In this document: positions 16,372 to 24,961 of the stretch, in pieces | Position numbering within the stretch: the first letter of the stretch is position 1 | Layout: every line of letters begins with the position of its first letter | Origin: Mycobacterium sp. 852002-51961_SCH5331710 | GTDB lineage: Bacteria; Actinomycetota; Actinomycetes; Mycobacteriales; Mycobacteriaceae | Direction: 5' to 3' | DNA: 64,000 nucleotides | Assembly (NCBI RefSeq): GCF_001665535.1 | Contig: NZ_LZSQ01000015.1 | Span: 1 to 64,000 of the forward strand | Made by a program: the position numbers and the translations under genes | The notes under the pieces: generated by a model | The model's database searches: none | Told to the model about the DNA's origin: nothing | Seen by the model: the letters and a program-made list of their open reading frames with translations, nothing else

Positions 16372-18462
16372 GTGCCGATTGAGTGGGTCACCTCGCCGCC
16401 CGGACCGGCACTCGATTCGATCGAAGCCGGTCTGCAGAAGCGATCCGGCGCCGTCCTGATCGGGCCCGCCGGCGTGGGCAAGACATCGCTGGCGCGCGCC
16501 GCGGCCGAACGGTTCGCAGGCAACTACCACCGCGTCGACTGGGTGACCGCCACCGCGCCGATGGCCGCGGTCCCGTTTGCGGCGGTCAGCAGGCTGATCG
16601 AGGTCGCGGACACCGGCAAGACCGCGGATCTGTTGCGCAGCGCGCGAGAGACGTTGGGCGACGGACGACTGCTGGTGGTCGACGACGGTCATCTGCTCGA
16701 CCCGCTGTCGGCGGCCCTGATCTACCAGCTCGCGGTCAGCGGGGCCGCGACGCTGATCGTGACGGTGGCGCCCGCCGGCGTGATGGCCGACGGGGTCTCC
16801 GCGCTGTGGGACGACGGCCTGGTCGAGCGCATCGACCTGCAGCCGCCGGGTCACGACGAGCGTCGCCTGGCCGCCTCGGTCGACGAGTTCGTCGCCGCGT
16901 TACCTTCGGCCGCCCACCGCGTGTTGGAGTACCTGGCCGTCGACGATCCGCTGGTGCTCGGTGAGCTCGAAGCGTTGACCGACCGCGAATCCGTAGAGGC
17001 CGCAGTGTCTTCGGGCGCGGTCGTCGTCGACGACGGCTGGGTGCGTCCGGCGCACCCGTTGTTCGCCGACGCGGTGCGCGAGGCGTTGGGTGGCGTCGAG
17101 CTGCGCAGGCTGCGCGGTGAGATCGTCGACCGGATGGCCGAGCGGCCCGGACACGGCGCCGTCGACCGGTTGCGCCGCGCGGTGCTGGCGCTGGACAGCG
17201 ACAGCCCGCAGGAGCCCGCCGAGGTGTCCGCGGCCGCCGCCGAGGCGTTGCGGCTCGGCGATCTGGTCCTCAGCGAACGGCTCGGCCGTGCCGCACTGCA
17301 GCGCTCCGGAGACTTCTCGACGCGGCTGACGTTGGCGTACGCGCTGGCCTGGCAGGGGCGCGGACGCGACGCGGACGCGGTGCTCGCCGACGTGGACAGC
17401 GCCGCATTGTCGGAGACCGAGCTGATGGCGTGGGCACTGCCCCGCGCGGCGAACCAGTTCTGGATGCTTTCCGAGCCCGAGCGCGCCACCGCGTTCCTGC
17501 GCGCGACGAGAAACCGGGTGTCCACGCCGATGGCGCAGACCACGCTGGACGCGTTGTCGGCGACATTCGCGATGAACGCCGGAAACGTCTCTCGGGCAAT
17601 GGATATCGCCACCGAGGTGCTTGCCTCGCCGGCCGCCGACGACACGGCCGTCGGCTGGGCCGCGGCGGCCGCGGCGCTGAGTTCGGCGCGGACCGGTCGC
17701 TTCGCGGATGTCGACGCGTTGGCCGAACGCGCGATGGCCGCCGGACATCCGGGGCTGTTGCGGTTCACCAGTGGGTTCGGTCAAACGACGGCGCTGGTGA
17801 TGGCCGGCGAACTGGATCGGGCGCAACAGCTGGCTCAGCGGCTCACGGACTTCGCGCAACTGCAGCAACCCGGGCGCGCGATCGGCGAGGTGCTGGTGGC
17901 CGACGTGCTGATCGCCAAGGGTGAACTCGAGGAGGCGGCGCGTCTGTTGCGCCGGGCGGCGGCCGCACTGTCGCCGACCGGGTACTCGTGGGGGCCGTTG
18001 GCGTGGATGCTGCTGGCCCAGGCGCTTGGGCAGCTCGGCGCAGGCGCCGAGGCGGGAAAGGCCCTGGCGCGCGCGGAGTCTCGACACGGCCTGAAGTCGA
18101 TGCTGTTCGCCCCTGAGTTGGCGTTGGCGCGGGCGTGGACGATGTGGGCGCGCCGCGACGAGCACGGCGCCGTCGCCGCGGCCCGCGAGGCGGTGCGCAA
18201 CGCGGAGCGCGGCGGGCAGTCGGCTGTCGCGCTGCGCGCTCTGGTGGACGCGGTTCGGCTCGGCGATATGCGGGCTGTCGACGCGATCGAGCGGGTCAGC
18301 GTCGAATGCGACTGTGACGCCGGACATCTGGCTTTGGCCCACGGCCGGGCCCTCGCGGCGCGGGATGGCGCTGCGCTGGCGGAGGCGTCGCACGGATACG
18401 CGACGCGCGGGTGGCACGGTGCGGCCTCCGACGCCGCCGCTCAGGGTGAGGCCCATCGCTGA
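16372..18462 (+). CDS. MalT/LuxR-type AAA ATPase without DNA-binding domain (Rv1204c-like)
   Basis: This 696-residue protein has a Walker A motif GPAGVGKTS (about residues 31-39), a Walker B-like LLVVDDGHLLD (about 101-111), and then a long alpha-helical region of Ala/Leu-rich repeats resembling the TPR-like sensor part of LuxR/MalT STAND regulators. The C-terminal HTH expected of that family is not present; the protein ends SDAAAQGEAHR. M. tuberculosis Rv1204c occupies this site. It may be a signal-responsive scaffold rather than a transcription factor. It is divergent from LOG and 47 bases upstream of the EspC-like gene. Confidence 0.75.
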   Translation: MPIEWVTSPPGPALDSIEAGLQKRSGAVLIGPAGVGKTSLARAAAERFAGNYHRVDWVTATAPMAAVPFAAVSRLIEVADTGKTADLLRSARETLGDGRLLVVDDGHLLDPLSAALIYQLAVSGAATLIVTVAPAGVMADGVSALWDDGLVERIDLQPPGHDERRLAASVDEFVAALPSAAHRVLEYLAVDDPLVLGELEALTDRESVEAAVSSGAVVVDDGWVRPAHPLFADAVREALGGVELRRLRGEIVDRMAERPGHGAVDRLRRAVLALDSDSPQEPAEVSAAAAEALRLGDLVLSERLGRAALQRSGDFSTRLTLAYALAWQGRGRDADAVLADVDSAALSETELMAWALPRAANQFWMLSEPERATAFLRATRNRVSTPMAQTTLDALSATFAMNAGNVSRAMDIATEVLASPAADDTAVGWAAAAAALSSARTGRFADVDALAERAMAAGHPGLLRFTSGFGQTTALVMAGELDRAQQLAQRLTDFAQLQQPGRAIGEVLVADVLIAKGELEEAARLLRRAAAALSPTGYSWGPLAWMLLAQALGQLGAGAEAGKALARAESRHGLKSMLFAPELALARAWTMWARRDEHGAVAAAREAVRNAERGGQSAVALRALVDAVRLGDMRAVDAIERVSVECDCDAGHLALAHGRALAARDGAALAEASHGYATRGWHGAASDAAAQGEAHR

Positions 18463-18509
18463 AAATTGGTGTCCGGACCGGCGCCGCCGCGGCCCTAGGC
18501 TTGACTGCC

Positions 18510-19250
18510 ATGAGCGAATTGTTCGCCAGGACCGACCGATTGCGGGGCTGGGCCGGGCTCCACGACCGCATCGCGACCCACCTCTCGCAATTGAGCGGCG
18601 GTGCCTCTGAGGCCGCCGGAGTCCAGGCGAGCCACGGCGCGATCGCGGCCGGCGTCGGCGCTGCGTTGTCGAGTGCGCTCGACGCACGGCTCGGCACGGT
18701 GCAGGGCGCGGCCGACGAGGGATCGACGATCTCCGAACTGCTGCGCAAGGCTGACCAGCTGTACGAGCAGGGCGACCGCGAGGGTGCTGAGACGTTACGC
18801 ACGGCTGCCGAAGAGCTTGCAGTCCAACGGGATACGCCCGGCGGAAGCCAGCGCGCGGACATGGGCGCCGGCGCCCCCGTGAGCGGTGAGAGCGCCGGCG
18901 CCAACAACCAGATGCTCGGTCAGGTGCTCGGTCAGGTCGGAGCGCTGGCCGGTGCGGTCACGGCGCCGCTGCTGGGTCTCGCCCAAGGGCTGCAACAGGT
19001 TCCGCAGCAGATCATGCAAGCGGCCCAAGGAGCTACGACATCTGCTACCGAGGACCCGAAGCGCCGCGACCGCAAACCCGAGGACGCCGACAAGCGATCC
19101 GAGGATCCCGAGGAGCCACCCGAACCCGCGGCCCGGGCAGAGCCAAGCGCCCAGGCCGCACCGCAGGGCGACACATCAGCCCAGCCTCCCGCGCCGCCGG
19201 TCGTCGTCGAGCCGCCGCGGCCCGCGCAGACGCGTCCGCAGGCGGGCTAG
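18510..19250 (+). CDS. EspC-like type VII secretion substrate with Pro-rich tail
   Basis: From ATG 18510 the protein has 246 residues. The first 105 form a helical hairpin resembling EspC-type ESX substrates (SHGAIAAGVGAAL, ARLGTVQGAADEG) and end with YEQGD, a match to the YxxxD/E secretion signal. After it come a Gly/Gln region (QMLGQVLGQVGALAGAV) and a long acidic, proline-rich tail. A TAGGCT box 8 bases upstream suggests a leaderless or near-leaderless mRNA. It is convergent with a PE-like and a PPE-like gene, and the three probably form one secretion module. No secretion-machinery genes are in the window. Confidence 0.7.
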   Translation: MSELFARTDRLRGWAGLHDRIATHLSQLSGGASEAAGVQASHGAIAAGVGAALSSALDARLGTVQGAADEGSTISELLRKADQLYEQGDREGAETLRTAAEELAVQRDTPGGSQRADMGAGAPVSGESAGANNQMLGQVLGQVGALAGAVTAPLLGLAQGLQQVPQQIMQAAQGATTSATEDPKRRDRKPEDADKRSEDPEEPPEPAARAEPSAQAAPQGDTSAQPPAPPVVVEPPRPAQTRPQAG

Positions 19251-19252
19251 CG

Positions 19253-19957
19253 CTACAGGTTGCGAGCGACGTCGTCGTCGCCGGACCTGGACTCCGGCGG
19301 GGCGACCGGCGCCGGGCCCGCGCCCGTCTCGCCGCGTTCCGGTCCGGACGCGCCGTCCCACGGGCGGTCGTCGGCGCGCTGCAGCAGCTGGCGGTCCTCG
19401 CGACCGTCGCCCTGATCGGCCGGAAGCTGGGCGTCCTCGCGCGGCTGCTGGGCCGTCGGACCCGCCGGGGCACCAGCGCCCGCGGCGGCGGCACCACCGG
19501 GCGCGCCGCCGCCGGATGCCGTGCCCGCGGCGCCCTGGCCGGTCGAGGATGGGCCGCCCGCCGACTGGGCGCCCTGCATGGCCTGCTGCATCAGCGAGCC
19601 GAACATCCCGGTCTGCCCGCCGAGGGCCTGCGACGGGGCACCGGCCATCTGCCCCATCTGGCCGGCCTGCTGACCGACCTGACCGAGCATCCCGACGATC
19701 TGGCCGACCGACTGCGATCCGACGTCATCGGAGTTTTCGTAGGCGGCCTGCGCGGCGCCCACCTTGCCCGAGAAAGTGTTCTCCTTGGCCGACAGCGCAG
19801 CGACGTTGGCGGTCAGCTGAGCGGCCAGGGTCGGCAGCACCGCCGAGATGGTGGCGCTCATCGCGTCCTGTCCCGGCGCGATCGTCGGGATCTCGGGCAG
19901 CTCGACCGCCGCCGCGTTCCAGCTGATGCCCTCAGGCTTCCTCAGCGGGCCACCCAT
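19253..19957 (-). CDS. PE-like type VII secretion substrate
   Basis: The 234-residue protein has an N-terminal helical hairpin (about residues 33-85) ending in YENSD, which fits the YxxxD/E type VII signal following the second helix as in PE proteins. The rest is Gly/Gln/Met-rich (GQQAGQMGQMAG) and then a charged disordered tail. It is not a canonical PE protein, since the Pro-Glu start is missing. It follows the PPE-like gene by 12 bases on the same strand, the reverse of the usual PE-then-PPE order. Its stop abuts the EspC-like gene with 2 bases between. Confidence 0.7.
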   Translation of the reverse strand: MGGPLRKPEGISWNAAAVELPEIPTIAPGQDAMSATISAVLPTLAAQLTANVAALSAKENTFSGKVGAAQAAYENSDDVGSQSVGQIVGMLGQVGQQAGQMGQMAGAPSQALGGQTGMFGSLMQQAMQGAQSAGGPSSTGQGAAGTASGGGAPGGAAAAGAGAPAGPTAQQPREDAQLPADQGDGREDRQLLQRADDRPWDGASGPERGETGAGPAPVAPPESRSGDDDVARNL

Positions 19958-19969
19958 GTGCGCTCCTCG

Positions 19970-21088
19970 TCACCAGTCGTCATCGTCGTCATCATCCAAG
20001 TCGTGCTCGAGCGGCGCGGGCACGGCCAGCCCCGCTACGGTGCCGCCGCTGGCACCGCGCTGCCCCATCATCGGCGCCATCCCGCCCATGCCGCCACCGG
20101 CGGCCATCGGGACGGCGCCGCCGGCCGCGGCCGCGCCGGCCGTCGCGCCCTCGCGGGCGGGTGCGGTGCTGACGGCCTTGCTGCCGACGAGGTTCGCCAT
20201 CTGCGGCGTCTGCAGCGGTGCACCCCCGGATCCGGGCAGCGACGCCGCGCGCACCATGCCCGAACCGCCGCCCGCACCCGAGCCGCCGGCCAGCGGATGA
20301 TTGGAGAACGACGAGAACGGAAGCCCCGCGGCCCCGAGCGAGTCGGCCTTGCCGCCCTGGCCGAACAGGGACGTCAGCTGTTGCAGCGGCTGCGAAAGCT
20401 GCTGGCCCATCTGCTGCGGCACAGCCATCAGCGACTGGCCGAGCTGCATGGGCAGCTGCGCGGCCATCGAGCCCATCTGGCTCATCATCTGCATGGCCTG
20501 CTGTGAGCCGTCACCTGCCTGCTGCGCGGCATCTTTACTGCTGTCCTGCGCCTCCTTGCTGCCGGGCACCGGCGGGGCGCCGAACAGCGGGATGCTCGGC
20601 GGAACGCCGAGGGTGTTGGCGAGTTCGGTGGTGTTGGCAGTGATGTTGGCGATGTTCTGCGACAGCCCCATCTTGATCCGGCTCTGCACCAGCTCCTGGG
20701 TGTTGCTGAACGGCATCGCCGCGATCGCTTCACACTCCTGCTGGACCTCCTGGGCGATCGTGTTGGCCAGCGTCTTCGTCTTCACGACGGTGGCCTCCAT
20801 CGCGCGCAGCTTGGCGGCGATCGCGGCCGCCTGCGCCGCGTTGGCCTCGTGCCCGCCGATTATGGTGGTGGCCTCGCCCGCCGCGGCCACCGCGCCCGCG
20901 CCCTCCCAGGAGTCGGACAGCTTCATCAGCTGGCCTTGCTGTTCGGGGACCACATTGCCGCTGATCTTGCCCGCGAGCGCCTCGTAGGACGCCGCGGCGG
21001 CGGCCAACGTCTCCTCGTCGACGTTCGGCCAGCCCGGGCCGGTCACGGTCTGACCACCGTACGGGCTGGAATCGGGCGTGATGCCCAT
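19970..21088 (-). CDS. PPE-like type VII secretion substrate
   Basis: ATG 21088 with an AGGGGG ribosome-binding sequence gives 372 residues. The N-terminal 180 residues are long helices with a WEG turn (SDSWEGAGAVA, near residue 56), matching the WxG motif of PPE and WXG100 proteins; the N-terminus MGITPDSSPYGG is not PPE in the strict sense. A Met/Gln-rich middle (MMSQMGSMAAQLPMQ) and an acidic C-terminus ending DDDDDDDW follow. With the PE-like protein it likely forms a heterodimer exported by an ESX system encoded elsewhere. Confidence 0.72.
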   Translation of the reverse strand: MGITPDSSPYGGQTVTGPGWPNVDEETLAAAAASYEALAGKISGNVVPEQQGQLMKLSDSWEGAGAVAAAGEATTIIGGHEANAAQAAAIAAKLRAMEATVVKTKTLANTIAQEVQQECEAIAAMPFSNTQELVQSRIKMGLSQNIANITANTTELANTLGVPPSIPLFGAPPVPGSKEAQDSSKDAAQQAGDGSQQAMQMMSQMGSMAAQLPMQLGQSLMAVPQQMGQQLSQPLQQLTSLFGQGGKADSLGAAGLPFSSFSNHPLAGGSGAGGGSGMVRAASLPGSGGAPLQTPQMANLVGSKAVSTAPAREGATAGAAAAGGAVPMAAGGGMGGMAPMMGQRGASGGTVAGLAVPAPLEHDLDDDDDDDW

Positions 21089-21123
21089 GGCGCGACCCCC
21101 TTGATGACACGCTTCGGGTCTCA

Positions 21124-21151
21124 AACTTACCGTGCCTCGGGTAGCTGTCCG
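21124..21151 (-). promoter_or_regulatory. Candidate promoter for the PPE-like/PE-like operon
   Basis: On the minus strand, CGGACA (21151-21146) and TAAGTT (21129-21124) are separated by 16 bases, 35 bases before the ATG of the PPE-like gene. The -10 box fits TANNNT; the -35 box matches TTGACA at four of six positions. Confidence 0.4.
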
Positions 21152-21181
21152 TGCGCCGATTTCGACCCGCACGACGCGCGA

Positions 21182-22798
21182 TCAGGGCATCCGCACCTCC
21201 TCGAGACGGCCGCCGGATAGCCGGAGCCACCGCTGCACGCCGATCTCGGTGAGAAACCGCTCGTCGTGGCTGACGACGATGAACGCGCCGCGGTACGCGT
21301 TCAGGGCGGCCTCGAGTTGCCCGACGCTGACGAGGTCGAGGTTGTTGGTGGGCTCGTCGAGCAGGAGCAGTTCGGGTGCCGGTTCGGCGAACAACACGCA
21401 AGCCAGCGTCGCGCGAAGTCGTTCACCGCCGGACAGCGCGCTCACCGGCAGATGGATGCGGTCGCCGTGGAAGAGGAATTGCGCCAGCAGATGCATGCGG
21501 CGCGTGTGCGAGAGGCTCGGTGCGGAGGCGGCCAGACTCTCGGCGACCGTGTCGCGCGGATCGAGCAGGTCGAGCCGCTGCGACAGGTACGCGATGCGAC
21601 CGCCACTGCGAGCCACCGTTCCGCCGTCCGGTTCCAGGTCTGCGGTCACGATGCGCAACAGCGTCGACTTGCCCGTCCCGTTCGGACCGGTGAGCGCGAT
21701 GCGCTCGGGGCCGCGCACCGACAGATCGACGCCGTCGAGGATTGGCCGGTCACGCACCAGGAGACGTAACCCTTCGGCGGTGAGCACATCTCGGCCGGCG
21801 GGAACGGCGGTCTCGGGCAGATCGAGCACGAGGGTGTCGTGGTCTCGCACCGCGCGTTCGGCCTCTTGCAGACGGTCTCTTGCGTCGTCGACGCGTGCCG
21901 CACCGACCCGGTCGACGCGGCCCGCCGACTCCTGCGCACGCCGCTTCTGCGCTCCGGCAACGATTTTCGGCAGTCCGGCGTCCTTGATGTTGCGGGCCGC
22001 CGTACCGGCTCGCCGCGCCGCCCGCTCGCGGGCCTGTTGTTTCTCCCGCTTCTCACGCTTGAGGAGCTGTTGGGCGCTGCGCACACTGCTCTCGGCGACG
22101 CGTTGCTCGAGCTCGACCGCTTCGGTGTACATCGTGAAATTGCCACCGTACGAGCGGAGTTCGCCCCGGTACAGCTCCACGATCCGGTCCATTCGGTCGA
22201 GCAGCAGCCGGTCGTGGCTGACCACGAGTAGACAACCGGCGAAGTCGTCGAGCGCGTCGTAGAGCCGATGCCGCGCGTCGAGGTCGAGGTTGTTGGTCGG
22301 CTCGTCGAGCAGGAGTACGTCGGGGCGGCTCAGCAGCTGGGCGGCGATGCCGATGCTCACGATCTCGCCGCCCGACAGCGTGTCGAGCCGACGGTCGAGC
22401 GCGATATGGCTCAGGCCGAGGCGATCCAGCTGGGCCCGCGCACGTTCCTCGACGTCCCAGTCGTCGCCGATCGTGGCGAAGACGTCCTCGTCGGATTTGC
22501 CGTCGGCGAGGGCGTCGAGCGCCTCGATCACGGGTGCGACGCCCATGAGCTCGGCGACGGTGCGATGCGCGATGTAGGGCAGAGACTGCGGCAGATATCC
22601 AAGCCGGCCGTCGACGGTGACGGAGCCCGACGTCGGCGTCAGCTCCGCAGCGATGAGCTTGAGCAACGCGCTCTTCCCCGCACCGTTGGGGGCGATTAGA
22701 CCGGTTCGGCCCTCGCCGACGGTGAAGGACAGCCCGGCGAACAGCAGCGTGTCATCGGGCCACGCGAAAGACAGATCTGAACAGACGATGGAAGACAT
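21182..22798 (-). CDS. ABC-F ribosome-protection-type ATPase
   Basis: From ATG 22798 this soluble protein has 538 residues and two ABC domains: Walker A APNGAGKS (about 36-43) and GPNGTGKS in the second half, two LSGGE signatures, and two LLLDEPTNNLD Walker B/D-loop motifs. The linker between the domains is highly basic (KREKREKQQARERAARRAG). There are no membrane segments. ABC-F proteins act on the ribosome, and resistance types remove bound antibiotics. The leader contains a 14-bp inverted repeat covering the start codon, which suggests inducible control. An in-frame GTG at 22855 could extend it by 19 residues but that would cross the repeat. Confidence 0.88.
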   Translation of the reverse strand: MSSIVCSDLSFAWPDDTLLFAGLSFTVGEGRTGLIAPNGAGKSALLKLIAAELTPTSGSVTVDGRLGYLPQSLPYIAHRTVAELMGVAPVIEALDALADGKSDEDVFATIGDDWDVEERARAQLDRLGLSHIALDRRLDTLSGGEIVSIGIAAQLLSRPDVLLLDEPTNNLDLDARHRLYDALDDFAGCLLVVSHDRLLLDRMDRIVELYRGELRSYGGNFTMYTEAVELEQRVAESSVRSAQQLLKREKREKQQARERAARRAGTAARNIKDAGLPKIVAGAQKRRAQESAGRVDRVGAARVDDARDRLQEAERAVRDHDTLVLDLPETAVPAGRDVLTAEGLRLLVRDRPILDGVDLSVRGPERIALTGPNGTGKSTLLRIVTADLEPDGGTVARSGGRIAYLSQRLDLLDPRDTVAESLAASAPSLSHTRRMHLLAQFLFHGDRIHLPVSALSGGERLRATLACVLFAEPAPELLLLDEPTNNLDLVSVGQLEAALNAYRGAFIVVSHDERFLTEIGVQRWLRLSGGRLEEVRMP

Positions 22799-22884
22799 GT
22801 GAGTGATCTCTTCGTGAATCGCACGGAAGCAGGGACGGTCGGATCCGGGCAGCACCCGGAGACGTCGTCAACTCACATGTCTTC
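22791..22884 (-). promoter_or_regulatory. Leader of the ABC-F gene with 14-bp inverted repeat over the start codon
   Basis: GAAGACATGTGAGT is read on the minus strand at 22884-22871 and its exact complement ACTCACATGTCTTC at 22804-22791, with 66 bases between. The second arm contains the ABC-F ATG (22798-22796). The first arm contains an ATG followed directly by TGA (22878-22873), and a TACCCT box lies 6 bases upstream of that ATG. A small hairpin (TCCGGG/CCCGGA, 22844-22860) sits between the arms. The arrangement suits start-codon sequestration, though an invertible segment is also possible. Confidence 0.6.
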
Positions 22885-22899
22885 AGGGTAGGTGTGCGG

Positions 22900-23964
22900 T
22901 CAAGCGGTTAAATACCGGCGCAACACGTCGGTCGCGGCGGTGATCTTCGCGGTCTCGACGCGCTCGTCGACACGGTGCGCAAGGTTCGGGTCGCCGGGCC
23001 CGTAGTTGACCGCCGGAATGCCGAGCGCGGCGAATCGGGACACGTCCGTCCACCCGTACTTGGCCCGGACCTGGCCCCCGGCGGCCTTTACCAGCGCCGC
23101 CGCGGCGGGTTTGGTCAGCCCGGGCAGCGCCCCGGCCGCCGCGTCGGTCAGTTCGATCTCGACGTCGAGGCCATCGAACACGTCGCGAACGTGGTGCAGC
23201 GCCTCGTCGACGCCGCGGTCGGGCGCGAACCGGAAATTCACCGTCACCGATGCCGCATCGGGGATGACGTTGCCCGCGATGCCGCCGTCGATGCGCACGG
23301 CGGAAAGGCCTTCGCGGTAGGTGCAGCCGTCGATCTCCACACTGCGGGGCTGATACGACGACAGTCGGTCCAGCACCGCGCCGAGCTTGTGAATGGCGTT
23401 GTCGCCCAACCACGATCGCGCCGAGTGGGCGCGGGTGCCGGTGGCGCTGATCACGACCCGCAGCGTGCCCTGGCAGCCGGCCTCGATGTAGCCGCCGGAC
23501 GGTTCGCCGAGGATCGCCACGTCGGCCTGCAGCCAGTCGGGCAATTCCTTCTCGATGCGGTTCAATCCGTTGGCGGACGCCTCGATCTCCTCGCAGTCGT
23601 ACATCACCAGCGTGATGTCGTGCGTCGGTTCGGCGACGGTGGCGGCCAGGTGCAGAAACACCGCGTCACCGGATTTCATGTCGGAGGTGCCGCAGCCGTG
23701 CAACTCGCCGTCGACGAGGCGGCTCGGCAGGTTGTCGGCGACGGGCACGGTGTCGAGGTGGCCTGCGAGCAGAACCCGCGACGGCAGGCCGAGGTTCGTG
23801 CGGGCCAGCACGGCGTCGGCGTTGCGGAGGACTTCGAAGTTCGTCTGTTCCCGCAGCGCGGCCTCGACCTCGTCGGCGATGCGCTTCTCGTGGCGCGACT
23901 CGCTGGGGATGTCCACCAGCGCAGCGGTCAGCGCGATCGGATCACCGTGCAAATCGAGGCCCAC
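22900..23964 (-). CDS. dapE: Succinyl-diaminopimelate desuccinylase
   Basis: From GTG 23964 the enzyme has 354 residues, the length of M. tuberculosis DapE (Rv1202). It removes succinate from N-succinyl-LL-diaminopimelate in the lysine and peptidoglycan pathway. M20 metallopeptidase features are [11 protein letters not shown] (first zinc ligand and catalytic Asp), [21 protein letters not shown] (catalytic Glu and ligand) and the late [14 protein letters not shown]. The gene is divergent from dapD with only 24 bases between the start codons, and both appear leaderless. Confidence 0.95.
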   Translation of the reverse strand: MGLDLHGDPIALTAALVDIPSESRHEKRIADEVEAALREQTNFEVLRNADAVLARTNLGLPSRVLLAGHLDTVPVADNLPSRLVDGELHGCGTSDMKSGDAVFLHLAATVAEPTHDITLVMYDCEEIEASANGLNRIEKELPDWLQADVAILGEPSGGYIEAGCQGTLRVVISATGTRAHSARSWLGDNAIHKLGAVLDRLSSYQPRSVEIDGCTYREGLSAVRIDGGIAGNVIPDAASVTVNFRFAPDRGVDEALHHVRDVFDGLDVEIELTDAAAGALPGLTKPAAAALVKAAGGQVRAKYGWTDVSRFAALGIPAVNYGPGDPNLAHRVDERVETAKITAATDVLRRYLTA

Positions 23965-23988
23965 ACGGCTGACGTTAGTCTTATCCGC
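23965..23988. promoter_or_regulatory. Overlapping divergent promoters of dapE and dapD
   Basis: Minus-strand TAACGT (23977-23972) is 7 bases before the dapE GTG; plus-strand TAGTCT (23976-23981) is 7 bases before the dapD GTG. The two -10 boxes share bases 23976-23977, so polymerase cannot use both at once on one DNA molecule. No ribosome-binding sites fit in the 24-base gap. Confidence 0.55.
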
Positions 23989-24933
23989 GTGACTTCTGCT
24001 GCAGGTATCGGGCTGGCGACGATCGCCGCCGACGGATCGGTCCTCGACACATGGTTCCCGGCACCCGAACTCGGCGGCGACGGCCCGTCGGGCACGACCC
24101 GGCTGTCGGTGGCCGAGGTACCCGAGGAGTTGGGCGCGCTGACCGGGCGCGACGAGGATCGCAGCGTCGACATCGTGGCGGTGCGGACGGTGATCTCGTC
24201 GCTGGACGACAAGGCCGCCGACGCCTACGACGCCTATCTGCGGTTGCACTTGCTCTCGCACCGGCTGGTCGCGCCGCACGGCCTGAACGCCGATGGCTTT
24301 TTCGGCGTGCTGACCAACGTCGTGTGGACGAACCACGGCCCGTGCGCGGTCCCCGACTTCGAGACCGTGCGGGCGCGGCTGCGCAAGCGCGGCCCCGTGA
24401 CGGTCTACGGAGTGGACAAGTTCCCGCGGATGGTCGACTACGTGTTGCCGACCGGCGTACGGGTGGCCGATGCCGACCGGGTGCGCCTGGGCGCGCATCT
24501 GGCCGAGGGCACCACCGTCATGCACGAGGGCTTCGTCAACTACAACGCGGGCACGCTCGGCAGCTCGATGGTCGAGGGGCGCATCTCGGCGGGCGTGGTG
24601 GTCGGCGACGGATCCGACGTCGGCGGCGGCGCGTCGATCATGGGCACGCTCTCGGGCGGTGGCACCGAGGTGATCTCGATCGGCAAGCGGTGCCTGCTCG
24701 GCGCCAATGCGGGCCTTGGCATTTCGCTCGGCGACGACTGTGTCATCGAGGCGGGGTTGTACGTCACCGCGGGCACCAAGGTGCAGACCGGCGACGGCAA
24801 GACCGTCAAGGCGCGGGAACTCTCGGGCGCCAACAATCTGTTGTTCCGGCGCAATTCGCTGTCGGGCGCCGTCGAGGTGGTCAAGCGCGACGGCACCGGC
24901 ATCACGCTGAACGAGGCCCTGCACCAGAACTGA
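23989..24933 (+). CDS. dapD: Tetrahydrodipicolinate N-succinyltransferase
   Basis: The enzyme has 314 residues from GTG 23989 and succinylates tetrahydrodipicolinate with succinyl-CoA in meso-diaminopimelate synthesis. The C-terminal half is a left-handed beta-helix of hexapeptide repeats ([39 protein letters not shown]), typical of actinobacterial DapD (Rv1201c), and the [11 protein letters not shown] segment near residue 180 is conserved. It functions with DapE, its divergent neighbour, and with the DapC-like aminotransferase at 32.8 kb. Confidence 0.95.
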   Translation: MTSAAGIGLATIAADGSVLDTWFPAPELGGDGPSGTTRLSVAEVPEELGALTGRDEDRSVDIVAVRTVISSLDDKAADAYDAYLRLHLLSHRLVAPHGLNADGFFGVLTNVVWTNHGPCAVPDFETVRARLRKRGPVTVYGVDKFPRMVDYVLPTGVRVADADRVRLGAHLAEGTTVMHEGFVNYNAGTLGSSMVEGRISAGVVVGDGSDVGGGASIMGTLSGGGTEVISIGKRCLLGANAGLGISLGDDCVIEAGLYVTAGTKVQTGDGKTVKARELSGANNLLFRRNSLSGAVEVVKRDGTGITLNEALHQN

Positions 24934-24961
24934 CTGGGCTTCCGCTCTGCCGCGAGCGGGC

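Noticed and set aside
22855..22857. Upstream in-frame GTG start that lengthens the ABC-F protein
   Set aside because: The added residues (LPGSDRPCFRAIHEEITH) have no family counterpart and lie inside the inverted-repeat leader.
22898..22919. AT-rich stretch before TTGACC upstream of the ABC-F gene, resembling a WhiB7-dependent promoter
   Set aside because: The -10 box at proper spacing is poor, and the AT-rich bases are the final codons of dapE, so the match is probably chance.
23965..23988. Lysine riboswitch or other leader control for dapD/dapE
   Set aside because: The gap is only 24 bases and both mRNAs appear leaderless, so no riboswitch can fit.
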